Of a stretch of DNA of 64,000 bases, positions 47,632 to 60,227 are shown piece by piece. The notes beneath the pieces are model-generated. The model made no database searches. It was not told the origin of the DNA and worked only from the letters and a program-made list of their open reading frames with translations. Source of the stretch: Sesamum alatum (lineage: Eukaryota > Streptophyta > Magnoliopsida > Lamiales > Pedaliaceae); assembly GCA_034509735.1 (NCBI GenBank), contig JACGWO010000012.1, positions 22,535,188 to 22,599,187 of the forward strand, written 5' to 3'. The position numbers and the translations under genes are program-made. Within the stretch, counting starts at the first letter, position 1, and each line of letters opens with the position of its first letter.

Positions 47632-49791
47632 AATCACACTTTAATATCAGATATTGGTGTCACTATAAGAAAATAGCTCAATAGCGATAAAAAAATTTGT
47701 TGTTGAAATCAACGTCAAGTTAATTAGCAAGTAAAAATCTCGTTGCTAATCTGCACAACATTATATATATTTTAAACAATTCATTGCTAAATTTATTAGC
47801 AAGTAAATTTCTTGTATTAAATATGCATTAGAACACAAAAAATTTACTTGTTAATTAACTCGATGATGATTTTTTTCATTGCTATTGAGTGTTTTTCTTG
47901 TAGTGTGTCAACTCGATATGTAATTAATATGTATTTTTTAATTAAAAAATATAATCACATACAATAAATGCGTGGATATAACATGCATGACTTCAACGTA
48001 TGATTGAATAGGGATAATTATATTTGTATCCTCTGATCTGTGGTCTATTTATATAAATTATTTTATATTTTTAAAAATTACACATACACTTACTAGAAAC
48101 GTCAATATTATTTACATAAATCACACTTATATTTTAAAAAATTAAATATACACCTAAAAACATTAACATTATTATACAAATTGTCTCTGATTTTGTGTGA
48201 ATAACTATAGATGATAAATGTAAATATAATTATCATTTAGAAAATAGTTGGGTGGATTTTACATGTGGGGATTATTGGTGAATGAATGATTTTGGCGTTT
48301 GGTAGGTTTGTCAGCCGCCGCCTACCGGGAAAAGTGGGCTTCTCAGAGCTGACTGTTTGCAACAAGAAAATAATCCCAAGTAAGTCCATTTCAGCATAAC
48401 TCATTTTATAGAGTGTTTGTAAGAAATTGTGCTTTATACAAAAATGATAAATTATTAATTAAAATAGAAAAATAAATAAAATAAGTTGGAAGCATCGGAA
48501 AATATTTGTTATGAGCAGAAAAAAAGTTCATCGACGTAGTTGTTAAATTAAATGAGCTAATAATATCTAATTTAGTTAGCGAGGTTAGTTTACTATAATG
48601 ATAGTCGTTGGTCATTATGAAATATTTCCTAAAATATCTTGAAGAGTTTATCAAACACCCTCTTGTTTTGATCAAAACTCAAATATCACAGTAAAATAAA
48701 AATTTATATTTATCATGTGATAGACACTTTAATGTTCGTTCGTGTACCTATTACACAGCTTTCCTAGGGTTTTGATTGATGGTCCATATGGAGCACCAAC
48801 ACAAGACTATAAGGACTACGACGTCGTCCTACTAGTAGGGCTAGGCATCGGTGCAACACCGATGATCAGCGTTGTGAAGGACATAGTCAACAACATTAAG
48901 GCAATGGAGGAGGATGAAAACGCGGTGGAGGAGGGTGGCAACGGCCCTTCTCCGCCTCATTTAACCCCTAAACGAAGAATGGGATCAGGGAGCGTTGGAC
49001 AGGAGTTTAAGACGAGGAGGGCGTACTTCTATTGGGTGACAAGGGAACAAGGTTCGTTCGAATGGTTTAAGGAGGTAATGAACGAGGTTGCTGAAATGGA
49101 TCACAAGAGGGTCATAGAAATGCACAATTATTGCACTAGTGTCTATGAAGAAGGAGACGCCCGTTCTGCTTTGATTGCCATGCTTCAATCAATCAACCAT
49201 GCCAAGAATGGACTCGACGTCGTTTCCGGGACTAGGGTTATGTCTCACTTTGCTAAGCCTAATTGGAGATCCGTCTACAAAGGAATTGCCCTTAATCATC
49301 CTAATGCAACAGTTGGTAAACTTTCTAATTCTAAACTTTCATATCATGTATTTTATCGAATTAAAGTATTTAATGATCCTAATGCAAGACTTGCTCTTAA
49401 ACAATTTTATTTTTTATTTTTTGCAATTTAGCCCTTGTGATATTCCAAATGAGCAAATTACTCTCTTATGAAAAAAAAAATAATAATTTAACTCCTTGTA
49501 TTTTTTAAAATACAGCAATTTGTCTTTCTGTGTTTTAAAAAATGAAGCAATTTACCTACTTAGACAGGGGAATAAATTACTTCATTTTAACAAATACAGA
49601 AAGATAAATTACTATTTTTCGTCTATAAGGGGTAATATTACTTATTTGCAATATGCTTTTTTTTAACTTGCTGATTTGCAGGAGTGTTTTACTGTGGGGC
49701 ACCACCACCAGTGAAGGAGCTAAGACAGCTAGCTTCTGATTTTTCACACAAAACCTCCACCAAATTTGAGTTCCACAAAGAGAACTTTTGA
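42998..49791 (+). CDS. RBOHD: Respiratory burst oxidase homolog (NADPH oxidase), RBOHD clade
   Basis: Twelve exons join in phase to 919 aa: 42998-43562, 43717-43882, 43999-44047, 44282-44395, 44473-44898, 45211-45594, 45681-45776, 45880-45995, 46481-46583, 48306-48379, 48759-49315 and 49682-49791. The protein makes superoxide from O2 using cytosolic NADPH at the plasma membrane. Visible parts: a cytosolic N-terminus with [21 protein letters not shown] and [17 protein letters not shown], typical of the AtRBOHD / Solanaceae RBOHB group; RQVS116 and RLAS124, possible kinase sites; EF-hand loops at 246-257 ([12 protein letters not shown]) and 290-301; membrane helices in about 360-620 with haem-site histidines H453, H541 and H554 among the candidates; FAD motif HPFSITSAP (640-648); NADPH motif GLGIGATP (725-732); and the family C-terminus KFEFHKENF. 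No lesion is seen. Intron 9 (1.7 kb) holds a CACTA MITE, and introns 8 and 11 hold other repeats. Clade assignment rests on the N-terminus; the symbol follows Arabidopsis naming. Confidence 0.93.
46090..46430. repeat. Direct repeat inside RBOHD intron 8
   Basis: A segment of about 60 bp (CTTTAACTTTTTATGATAGC to GATTTTAGTC, 46144-46204) recurs about 176 bp downstream (46320-46379) with few differences. The block starts GGGTTAAATGCATTTTTGAT, which looks like a MULE-MITE arm, but a matching right arm was not found. Confidence 0.55.
47661..47905. mobile_element. CACTA MITE in RBOHD intron 9, 245 bp
   Basis: It begins CACTATAAGAAAATAGC and ends GTTTTTCTTGTAGTG. A perfect 3-bp duplication TGT lies at 47658-47660 and 47906-47908. 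Internal inverted repeats involve TTAGCAAGTAAA and TTTACTTGTTAA. Confidence 0.85.
49421..49662. mobile_element. Hairpin MITE of the GCAATTTACC family in RBOHD intron 11
   Basis: The self-complementary sequence runs from TTGCAATTTAGCCCTTGTGA to TACTTATTTGCAATATGC and shares the inner stem with 32475-32727. It lies between exons 11 and 12. A target duplication is not clear. Confidence 0.6.
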
Positions 49792-52140
49792 TCTGATCAA
49801 GAATCTTTCCTTGACAAGATTTTCTTGATGAATGCGATGGGATTAAATTAAAGGTGTGAGTTCCACACACACACTAGACTTCTTATAATATGCTATGCTC
49901 CTCTAATGTACAGTTATTGTTGTCACATTAAGATGATCATATTTGGATGGACCACCAATCAGTTACCAACCCACCATCAATGGTGGAGATTATGTCAGAT
50001 AATTCAAGTTTTTTTTAATTATTTTAAAGATTTTAATTTTTTTTTCTTTTTCAAGTTAATATAAAGTAACGTCCCGAATAACAATTTTGACACATCCCCT
50101 CAATAACATGTGTCATTCATTATTACAGCCAATGCACAAAGCACATGGTGCAGTTTGGACAGTCTCCAAACTCTAAGTGATTTTAACTTCCATCATCGTT
50201 ATGCATCGAAAACAATTTATGAAATCATAAATCGCTTATCTAATATATAATTTTTTGAAAAAAGAAAAGAAAAGAATAATATGCTATTACTTAGTGTCTC
50301 AACGTGTATTGGTAAAGTGTTCTGATAAGCATGCATAGAGAAGATGGGATTTTCAAAGAGTGATCTCACAAAGGAATCATGCTTGAATCAGCAAAAGACA
50401 AGTTGCGGGTGGTCCAATTAATTTGATTTTAGTTTTTTTAATTCATAGAAGATAGTAAGGAAATGATGATGGAGAAGTAGTGGGATGGGGAATTAATTAT
50501 TCCCCAACAACATCACTAATTTATACATTGACCCATATAAATGTGTGTGCTATTTGCTTCTTTCTTTATTTCCAATGATAAGGCCTTTGCACATGTCTAA
50601 TCAGGTTTGTTAATCGCATTTGATCTCGCTCACATGAAGAGTCTTATCATCAATAGTTGGGATATTGATACACCAGCAAATCCAAAATTCCCTAAGAATT
50701 TTCAATATTCTTTTCAAAACTTTATCTCTACAAATGATCCAACTAGCGTTCACACATTACTAGCAACAATATCCCTTTTTTAAGGGGTTTAATGCAATTT
50801 ACCTCCATGTGATATTGTAAATGAACAAATTATTCCCCTATAAAAAAATAATAGCATTTTACCTCCCTATATTCATTAAAATAGAACAATTTATCTCTCT
50901 AAACAGGGATGTAAATTGCTTCATTTTAAGAAACACAGCGAGACAAATTGATTCATTTTAAAAAATACAAGAAGATAAATTGTTATTTTATTTTTCATAG
51001 GGGTATAATTTGCTCATTCGCAATATCACAGGGATTGCTTACATTTTTCCCCTTATTAACCAACACTTTAGTTTCTAAACAATCTTTAAACAATCTGAAT
51101 CTTACATTTCAAATTAATATTATCTCTCATATTTCATTTGTATATATCGTATACAATTTATAGTATTTATATAATATATATATATATATATATCTTTTAT
51201 GTATATGTGGAAAATAAAGTACAAATATAACATCAATTTATATTTGAAAAAAACTCCGACCAACTAAATTTTAGGGAAAAATGCAATATCATCACATCAT
51301 GACAACTTTTGAGTAGCAATCAAAACAGGCACATTTCAACTAATGGGACCAGACAAATAAAACAAGTTTGAAGCGCAATATGTTTTGTTTTGCCAATTAC
51401 GGACGAGTTGGTGTATTACAGCATGGCAAGAAATTGTGGGGTATGTATGAGGGAAGGAGACGACAAAAGGAGTGAGAAAGGGAAACTCGTGGTAAACATG
51501 ATAGTGGTCAAAGGCCTACACCACAATTATACCCCCAAAAGATAACCTTACTTAGTATATTGTGTATAATTAATGTTCAGTATTATAATATTATAAAGTC
51601 TATTTTCACAAGTCTATTTGTATATAAATTAATGTTCACTGGTATAATATTATAATATATTTCACAAATCACAATATGTGATCAAAGTCGATTAGGTCTT
51701 ATTCAATTGAGAAAATTAAAATTGCACAACTATAGCATTATGGATTCAATTCTCATGAATATATATACATATATATGTGTGTGGTGGAGTTACTAAGCAC
51801 TAAAGCGAAGTGTTCATGAAATAAGATGAAAGATAATTCTAACGAAAAAGTATAAATGTCGCTATAATTTTACCCACGCCAGTAGCTAATATTAAGGCAT
51901 GAAGATGTTGAACAACGCCGGTCTTGTATTTTATTATGAACCAAAAAAACATGCTTGTTAAGTGCAATTATACAAATCTAGTGAAAATTTTATCTTTTAA
52001 TGCAAATGAAAGTTACCCAAAGGACATTATCTCACATCATCTTGTGCATGATGAGTATGTGCAAAATTTCTAGCTTAAGAGGACACAGCACATGCACTAA
52101 TTTGGCAGATTATTCATAGTAAAGGAAGGAGATATCTACC
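49792..52140. other. Intergenic DNA between convergent RBOHD and the 659-aa gene
   Basis: It should hold the 3' ends of both transcripts. A hairpin MITE lies at 50784-51052 and a TA run at about 51174-51193. No additional gene is seen. Confidence 0.5.
50784..51052. mobile_element. Hairpin MITE of the GCAATTTACC family
   Basis: It begins GGGGTTTAATGCAATTTACC and ends GATTGCTTACATTTTTCCCC, with the inner arms AAATGAACAAATTATTCCCC and GGGTATAATTTGCTCATTCG. The 9-bp flanks agree only partly. Confidence 0.7.
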
Positions 52141-55100
52141 TCATAAGATTTTTGCTTTGCTATCTCTTCCTTTCTTTGTCCTCTGGAAATTGGGCTTTAT
52201 CGGTTGGCTTAATACTGGGCCTTGATCTGCAGAGTCAGTGGGCTGATACGGTATCAGGGGCTTCTTTGCCGGTGCAGAGAGAGTGGTTGAGAGTGTTGGT
52301 GAAACAGCTTTTCTTTTTAGCTGCCTGGGGAGTTCCAGCCTCTCAAGGATTCTTGAAGTTTTCTCATCCACTTGCCTGTTACTTTGTGATGGTGATGTAA
52401 CCAGTTGATCTAGCTTTAAGTTGGAAATGCATGTAGGAGAATGTATGCCTTTAAGTTCGGTGATGACAAGTTGTTCCCATTCTTCTGCAAGACACGGGCT
52501 AGTTTTCTTTTCTTCTGGTTTAGGATCAAAGTGTGGCAGTTCATCTACTGGGACGACAACCCTGCCTGCTGCTTGAGCCTCAGGACTCCGGAGGTTGGAG
52601 TTGGATGATGAGGTTCCTTCTTTGCTTTTAGGAAGTATAGCCCTGCAACACAAAGATGGTGACTAATGCATGATATGCTTCAAGACATCATGAGCCCAGA
52701 AATCGTTGAAGAACTCAAGAGCTACTGTATATAGTTATAAATCTAGAAGTTCTGAGGTATAAATATATAACTTGTATTATGATTCAAGTTCAGCTCCTAA
52801 GTCTGCTCACCGTGAACAATAATCGCATTGTCAATGCTTTAAGAAATCTGCAACAAGCAAATTCTTTCTAATAAACGTTTTATCTAGAATCTTATTTGCT
52901 TGTAAACTTTTCTGTTAGTTCATTAAACATGGAGTTGAATAATGGGGCTGATGACTGAATTTGTTTCTCAATGGCCCGCTTGCCAACTCTCGGTGAGTAT
53001 CGCTTTAAGCACTACAGACTTGGAGCTACTCTTGTAAACATAATCTGGGACCTGTAACTGTTGGCATGACGTTAAACATGGGCATACTTGTTCTCTTGCA
53101 AAGTTATTATTTCAATAATAGTTCCTCCCCTTGCAGAAATTTACCGACAGTGCCTTAAAACAATGGCACATGTATAGATGAAGTCCCTAATTCCAAGAAC
53201 CACTAGAAAAACTTTTCTATTGGGTACACTATCATTAGTTATGGACTAAAACTGTGGTAAATAATAATTATTATTATTAATCATGATAAACAAAAACAAT
53301 TGCAAAAACCTAGATCATCTACCATAAAAACTATTTTTGCCATGGCTATGAGTTATAGCAAATTATTGTCATGGCTTTTAGTCACACTCACAAAAATCAC
53401 GGCCAACAATCGTTGTGTGGCCATGATGAATGACTATTTACTATGATTATTTATTTTAACCATGGCAATTAGCCATGGTTAAATTGATAAATTGTTTCTA
53501 GTGAACCTAGTCCGAAATGAGAAGTAAGAAACTGCAACTCCCAAAAATCACTGTTAGAGAAAGAGACTGTAATTTTGCTGAAAGAACTTCAAATACAATA
53601 GTAGAAGAGATAACTACCCGAATTGCAGACTTTCTTTAACAAGCAAGTTCAGTTTTTGATGGAGACCTCTCTCATGCTGGACTGGATTGTAGTCACTTAC
53701 CTCCAGCTGGGAATAATAAAAATTGCAGTTATTACTACAGCAAAAATGAAGAGATGATGAATATCACCAAAATGATGAGCTAAGTTATCAACTTCTGCCT
53801 GTGCAATTATCAAAGAAAAGAACTTCCGTCTTTGCACCTTAATACAGTCACATAGCTTCAGAAATTGAAATTAGAAACCAAAAATGCAATTGCACATGTT
53901 AAAAGAGTAATCTTAAAAAATGGGTTAAATGCAATTTGCCCCTGTGTTAACCAAAAAGAGCAATTATCCCCATGTAAAAAAAATAACTAGCAATTTACTC
54001 CCCTGTTGTTATTTAAAATGCAGCAAACAACCCCCTCACGGGTTTTTTGCTCCGCTTTTAAGAAATTTTTTGCTCCATCTTTTAAAATACAGGGGGTAAA
54101 TTGTTCTTTATTTTTTCACAGGGGGTTTTTTTGCACATTTTGCATATCACAAGGGGGGTAATTGCATTTTTCCCCATAAAAAACATAAGCAACAGTAGGA
54201 TGAAACCTTTAGCAAAGAGGCTTGAACTGTGTTTTCTATCTCTTGAATTGCAACGGAGCTAATGAATTGGCTGACATCAGGGATTGGCAAAACCTCCTCT
54301 GATGCGGAAAGCCTCTGAAAAATTTACATAATTGATACAGATATTGATTAGAAATTGACAAGAAGAAAATGGGAAAGAACTTGGGTTGAAGTTTCTGGGA
54401 GAAACAATGATCCTGTTACAATGGACACAAGAAAAAAGAAGTCCTTCAGTAACTAGCTGTGGTAATAAGCAGTTCAATCCTTTGTTTAGTCTCTTCATTC
54501 GGGGGTTTAAAATTTGAATTAGAATTGAAACTAAATTCGGAAAAGGTGAAGAATAATCAAGATGTTGAAGAATCAACGTAAAAGAAAAGAAAGTGTTTCC
54601 CTTAAAGGATGTGCACTCAGGGGTATACAATCCACAAAGGTGGGAGGAGAGACTCAGAAAGCAGTTACCCTGAGAAGCATCAGCCCTTTGTCTGAAGGTA
54701 AAAGAATATAATAGCACCGGAATGAAATCTCCATTGCAGTTTCAATGTTACAACTAGAAGAGCAAACCAAACCCTGATCAAGGGAATTTAAGACACTGCA
54801 TACCACTTGAAAGACTGCAAAACCAGAATACGTGAAAGATGAATCAGTTTCATCTCATGAGAAATAATATACTACAATACCGACAAAGCAAAATATGAAC
54901 ACAAAATTAAGAGAGTCCACACACGTTGCTTGTTTTGCTCTGATTTGTCATTCTCATCTGAATCATGCAAAGTTGATGGAGTAACAAAGTAGGTGGGACC
55001 CATTATTAGCCCTGTCGAGACCAGATCAACAGATATAGATATAAGAGAACATAAAATAAAGTATTATTAGCAGCTAAAATTCCTAGGTATAAAACTGTCT

Positions 55101-58100
55101 AGTTAAGGAGTCAGAGATGGAGGCGCTATGGAACTCCAAAAGCCAGTGATCAGCTGCGCTTTTTATAACCTGACCATGAGACTTACTATCCTCTGCAACT
55201 AAAGCAAAGACAACAACTTACTATCATTGCACGCAGATAAATCTCACCCAACCTTACCTTCGCCGCAAACAAGAGGAAACAGAAATTCTGTTTGTCCAAG
55301 CATAACTTAAGCTAGTGGAGCCTTATTTGTTTGGGGGAAAATGCAATAGGACAAGGTAATTTAACTACAGACATGCAAATAAAGCACAAAGAAAATCCTG
55401 CAAAAACAAACATGCACCTTCTTTCAGAGATGTACCTTCACTTAGAGATCCTAAGTTGGTTCTCTGAATGACAATGAAGTTAATAGGTGAAGAAACTTGC
55501 TTCAACTTTGGACTGCCACGGAAAGAGGGCAAATATAGTGTTGTTTGTTCACCAACCCTGACAGAGTTCTCAATTATATCTAAAGCTCCCAGATCATCAT
55601 TGGTTACTGGACAAGAAGAAGACCTCTTGGTCTGATTCACACTTGCATGGTCCAATGGAATGCCATGGCATCTGCATGTCTGCTTAAATAGAATATAACT
55701 GTGATGACATTTCATAATCACAGTTAAAGCACTGCCATTGGAAGCAAGCAAACAAATGGCGGTAAAATAATGATTCTTCATTCAAGAGAAGAATATTGAT
55801 TGGTGCACTGGATGCATTACTCAAACATGAATCATTGTAGCAGTTTTGCAGTTCTTAATCCAAAATAATGCAACACTCTGGATAAGTAATCTTTGCATTA
55901 TGACAGGAACGAACAATGTCAAAAAATGCGTGGAAAAAGCCAAATCAAAATATTTTGCTTCCCGTGCTTTTAAAAAGTGACCATTCTGAGTATTAGCAAT
56001 TTAAGCCAGTTTAACTTCCATAAGCATATGTTAACTGTACATATCCCTCAACAGAAAATGGATTTCAGCTGTCCAAATAACATAATAGTACTCAACTTTA
56101 TAGTTCTATCTCAGATATTTTCATTAGTGCAAATTTTGGGGGTAAGAAAAAGCAGTTGAATAGATGCAAGAATGTGCAAAAATAAAGTTACACATTTACA
56201 TAAGTGTATATATGTATATGTATATAGCATAGAATTAATTAATAGTTTAAGTATGTATACTATGCTGGAATAGTGTACATGATCTCAGGATCTAGGAGAA
56301 AACGTCCAGAATTCCAGAATCAATACAATTCTCATGCAACATATTTCATTTCCATGAAAGATATAAATTTACCTGACAAAAAATGAACTCATCAACTATG
56401 GGATTGACAGCTGTGCGCAAGTTGCAGGATATCTGGTTTAGAGTGCTTATTAAATTGGTTTTGAAGATAAACTGAGCTTGTAATGGTTCTTCCATGTCAT
56501 CCTTTAACTCCTGAAACCATCTTTTTGCTAGGCCATGCAGTACCTGTAGATCTGAAAATTTAATTTCCATAAACGACTCAAATAAAAAGTTCTTGCACAT
56601 CAATACAATTCTAGTGACAAGATTGTGGACTCTTAACATTCACTCTGTCTCTAATGTGATAGATAGAGTACTCTGACCTGACCTAATTCAAGACACTGAA
56701 GATTCTCATTTTTCCTTGCTGGTAAGGTTAAAGAAACACCCTACCAGATCTTGAACGTTAGCCATGGTTATGGCAGGTAAACCACAAAGTTAATTTTTTT
56801 CCTCCTCAACCAGAAAAATTATTACTATTTTTCAGGCAGTCCATCAATAATGCTGAGCTGATATAATAATTCTAAAGAGTGAACAATTATAACCCAAGAA
56901 ATGAATTTCATTCTAATCAAAGATCTGGTGCAACACCAAGGCCATAATGTGGCATTCCCATTGCAGAAAATTTAGAAGAATGGAACGAATTTGATCTTTT
57001 CCATTACAAATAAAGAGGGGTGTACAGTCAAATCTAAGATTTAAAACTTGTCAAACAAGTGCTTAACTTGGAAGACATGTCTGAAATGAGCAGTTTTTCA
57101 GAGAACCAATTTGCTTCACGAAGTGGTTGATATTTTCAGTGAAATCGCCAAGGTAGCTTGATGTTTGCTCCAACAAAATAAATTCCATAGAAACACGCTT
57201 GTCAGCCGCATCCTGCCAAGAAAGTCTATGATTATTGAAAATGATCGCAAACATTGTGATTTGAACAGACAGGTGAAAATTGGCTCACCATCAGAGCGTT
57301 CATTGTCACAGAGTCCAGGGTACCAACAAGGTAAGAACTTATAAAGATCACTTTTCTTGCAACATTTTTATCATGATCTCCCCAGGTGTAAATAGTTTTT
57401 TCACTCAAAACATCTGCCAGCTTCAGGTCTGCTACAAATCATAACAAAATATAAATAATTGAGCCATGACAACTACTGTCGAAATTGATAGTTGTTTCCA
57501 CAAATACAGCGATTATCATAAGAGGGTCTCGCACAAGGAAGGAACAGAAAAGATATTACCCTTATATTCGCATACAGAATCATTGTATTCGGGCAAGAAA
57601 GCATCAGCAGGCAGATTGTTCAGAGCATGGTGAAGATCGCGGAGATTGAAGTTTCCATGTGGATTATACGCAATCTTCAGCTGTATACAGTAAAATTCCC
57701 CATCTCTTAAATTCTGTCATCAGTCAATTTACTCTTTGAATGAAAAAATTGAGAAGAAACGATATTGCTCGTGCACAGGAAATAAAATTAGGCAATAAAC
57801 AAAACCAGCATATTTTGGCATGCAAAAGAGCACAAACATAAATACATCACATTTCAACTTTTTCACTAAAATAACTCAACATTGCATACGGTTTAGTGTA
57901 AGGCGCACAGAAAGAAAAACCATGATAATCCAAAGCTGATGCATTACAGAGAGGAAGAAAGTACAGCAGTAGTATGGAGTAAAACATATTAACAATTTCC
58001 ATTTAGAATTCACCCCAATGATTGTTTGAAGCATTAACATGTATACATGCAGTATATTTTTGCCTTTCTCAGACCATCAACCTCTTGATGTTAATTATTA

Positions 58101-58681
58101 TTTCGCTCAAGAATGCAAAAAAATTGCTAATTGAATAATAAAAAATCCTAAGCTGAATGTTCCGTTAATGAAGAACCAAAAGCATAGCTTAAACTGTATT
58201 ATAATCAAATTTACAAAAACGATAAATAATATAAAAAATAAGTTAAACAAGCACAGCCACAAGTTCAAGAGATTTGGTATAGTAGTTGAACAGAAATACC
58301 TCATCGGAACAAGAAGTTCGATTCCGCAAGACATAGCATACTCCAATGCGATCAAGCAGAGGCTTCGAAATCGAATGAGTGCTATCAGAACTGTTGTTAA
58401 TCTTCTGGCACGAAACTGCATAGTAATTTGCTAGCTGCAACAACGACTAGTACAGTAGAAAAAATCAAGTGAAAATCTATCAAATCCAATTTCATCTACG
58501 AAATAATTCTTAGTTACCTGATCTTATCGAGAAAACGAATTTCACACTGCAATTGATAAAATTGACTTGTTCGAAAATAATTCATGTGTAGAACTTAGGT
58601 GTGTGTGCAGACCTGCTTCAGATCTCGAAGAACAGGAGGCGATAAGCTCCGCAAGTCCAACACGAAGCACAGCAATACCAT
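52141..58681 (-). CDS. Conserved-looking plant protein of unknown function, 659 aa
   Basis: Twelve exons with GT-AG borders join in phase: 58681-58613, 58446-58300, 57680-57560, 57431-57289, 57212-57068, 56551-56373, 55679-55436, 55011-54925, 54814-54669, 54314-54207, 53706-53618 and 52642-52141. The N-terminus is a hydrophobic strand running into acidic and Ser residues (MVLLCFVLDLRSLSPPVLRD), then SLLQLANYYAVSC, RIGVCYVLRNR, NFNLRDLHHALNNLPADAFL, ARKVIFISSYLVGTLDSV and VSMEFILLEQTSSYLG. This alternation of strands and helices is reminiscent of a von Willebrand A-type fold. The middle has RWFQELKDDMEEPLQAQFIF and LLPSDKGLMLLRRLSASEEV. The C-terminal 165 residues are Ser/Pro/Lys-rich with RQLKRKAVSP and RTKKGRDSKAKIL, possible nuclear signals. 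I believe similar unnamed proteins exist in other plants, but I recognise no named family. Introns carry a hairpin MITE and a CACTA MITE. The exon 2 and exon 11 starts were chosen among alternative AGs and are the least certain. Confidence 0.75.
53201..53503. mobile_element. CACTA MITE in the last intron of the 659-aa gene, 303 bp
   Basis: It begins CACTAGAAAAACTTTTC and ends AATTGTTTCTAGTG, with a perfect AAC duplication (53198-53200 and 53504-53506). CCATGG-containing internal repeats (GCCATGGTTAAATTG) link it to the element at 37390-37709. Confidence 0.85.
53922..54174. mobile_element. Hairpin MITE of the GCAATTTACC family in intron 10 of the 659-aa gene
   Basis: It begins GGGTTAAATGCAATTTGCCC and ends GGTAATTGCATTTTTCCCC. 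The flanks TTAAAAAAT and ATAAAAAAC agree at 7 of 9 positions. The right end is about 30 bp from the exon 10 border at 54207. Confidence 0.7.
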
Positions 58682-58805
58682 TTTTATGTTGTTCCGATCT
58701 TCTTTTCGCTTTAACGAAAGTTCTTCGCTATAGAGAAGTGTAAGAGTGAGTTTTCTCCGGTTTGTATACTCCAGAGGAGTCTCAAGTTTTGGCGCGTATA
58801 TTCTG

Positions 58806-58813
58806 CTTTTATA
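58806..58813 (-). promoter_or_regulatory. TATA box of the 659-aa gene
   Basis: The minus strand reads GGCTATAAAAGCAGAA, with TATAAAAG about 125 bp upstream of the ATG at 58681. Transcription would start near 58775. Confidence 0.6.
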
Positions 58814-58869
58814 GCCAAATCAATCGCCTCTATTTGTTTTAATTTCTTTTTGGAAAATTCTAGCTTGTA

Positions 58870-58990
58870 TCAGGTTTTGTCGAATCAAATCAATCATATA
58901 GCAAGTGTGATACATTTGCTATGTGATTGGTCAATTTTCCTAAACAATGTGATTGGTTTAGGTTCGGCCGAACCAGGTTTGGGCTAGAAT
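58870..58990. repeat. Short partly palindromic repeat, copy 1
   Basis: The segment with TCGAATCAAATCAATCATAT, CAAGTGTGATACATTTGCTA and GGTTCGGCCGAACC has relatives at 60126-60215 (interrupted by a MITE) and 63785-63945. The latter is a clearer inverted repeat. The transposon class is unknown. Confidence 0.5.
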
Positions 58991-59030
58991 TTTCCTTCAT
59001 TTTTTCACCTTTCTGTTTGAGTTGCAATTT

Positions 59031-60045
59031 TTTTGGAAAATATAAACTTTCATTAAAAATAAAGGTAGAGTACAAATACAACAAGGAAAAAAGTTGGGCT
59101 CGATAACACAGCCGTATTACCTACTGTTACAACAACAAAACCACGTCTGAACCAAACCAACCGTGTGCTGATGGGTACACAGTTGTGTAATACACTGGTC
59201 CCACGCAATTTTTCAAACCATATAGGTAGCACAAACCTGCAACGAGGGGGGCCGGGGGTGCTACGTATCCTATTCCTGATTTGGTCAATGATAATACCAG
59301 AAAGAACCTCAAGACTACGAAAGAGTTGCTGAAAGCGCCGCAAGTTCTGCTCCATCCATAAGTGATAGACAAGGCCGGCAATGAGGGAGCGATACGAGGC
59401 ATTTAGTAGATGAACACCTCGCCATCGTCGGGCTGCCAAGCAATACCACGTTGCCAAAATCGAACCTCCCTACGACACAACTAGGATGTCGAGTATACAC
59501 AGTCAAAGAACAGATGTTGGTGGTTCTCCATCACCGTCATCCCACACAACACACAGTGAGCAGCCATAGGTTGTAACCAAGGTTTGTCCAACGTGGACAG
59601 CCGCTCCTGAATAGCCAACCTAAGCACAAACGAGTTTCGGGAATTTTAACAGGTCCTCCAAGCAAGACGGACCAACCCATAGGTGGAGGACATGGCCTGA
59701 AGAGCTCAAGGGTGGAGGATGTGGAGTAGGTCCCCCCCATTGGCCTTCCATACAACAACATCTAGGCCAGGCGTAATGGGGGAAGCTGCCTCCATAATCG
59801 GCAGAACCGAAAAGGACCTCATCCCCGATCAATCCCAATGCCCATCATGAATGATCTCCTTCAACATAGCTCACTAATGAAACCCGGTAATCCGTGGACC
59901 TTGGGGGTAGTGGCCAAGGAGGCCGCCCCCAGGGTGCCATGGATCCTGCCAGAGCAAAATATGGGCCCCATCACCAATTTTGAATGTGATCCCGCATCGG
60001 AATTCATCCCAGACTTTCAAGATATGTTTCCAACTCCAAGACCCT
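59031..60045 (-). mobile_element. 5'-truncated LINE fragment (zinc-binding end of ORF2)
   Basis: The minus strand encodes the C-terminal part of a plant LINE ORF2: LAIQERLSTLDKPWLQPMAA, HCVLCG, HLFFDC, RWRGVHLLNASYRSLIAGLV and YHLWMEQNLRRFQQLF (the reverse transcriptase zinc-binding region), with frameshifts. The 3' end (A-rich on the minus strand) is at 59031. A perfect 13-bp duplication TGAGTTGCAATTT flanks the insert (59018-59030 and 60045-60057; the shared border base makes the right edge 60044 or 60045). It belongs to a different LINE lineage from the element at 21.1-28.5 kb. Confidence 0.88.
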
Positions 60046-60227
60046 GAGTTGCAATTTCTTTGTTCTTTTTCTTCCTTTTCACTTCTTCATTTCTAAATGT
60101 CAATAAAATTGAAATGAAATGCTAGTAAAAATTATATCTTAATCAAGTTTGGTCGAATCCAATTCATTATATAACAGGCGTAATTATAATTCTTATTAGT
60201 CAATCTTTTTAAGGCGCATAAATTATA

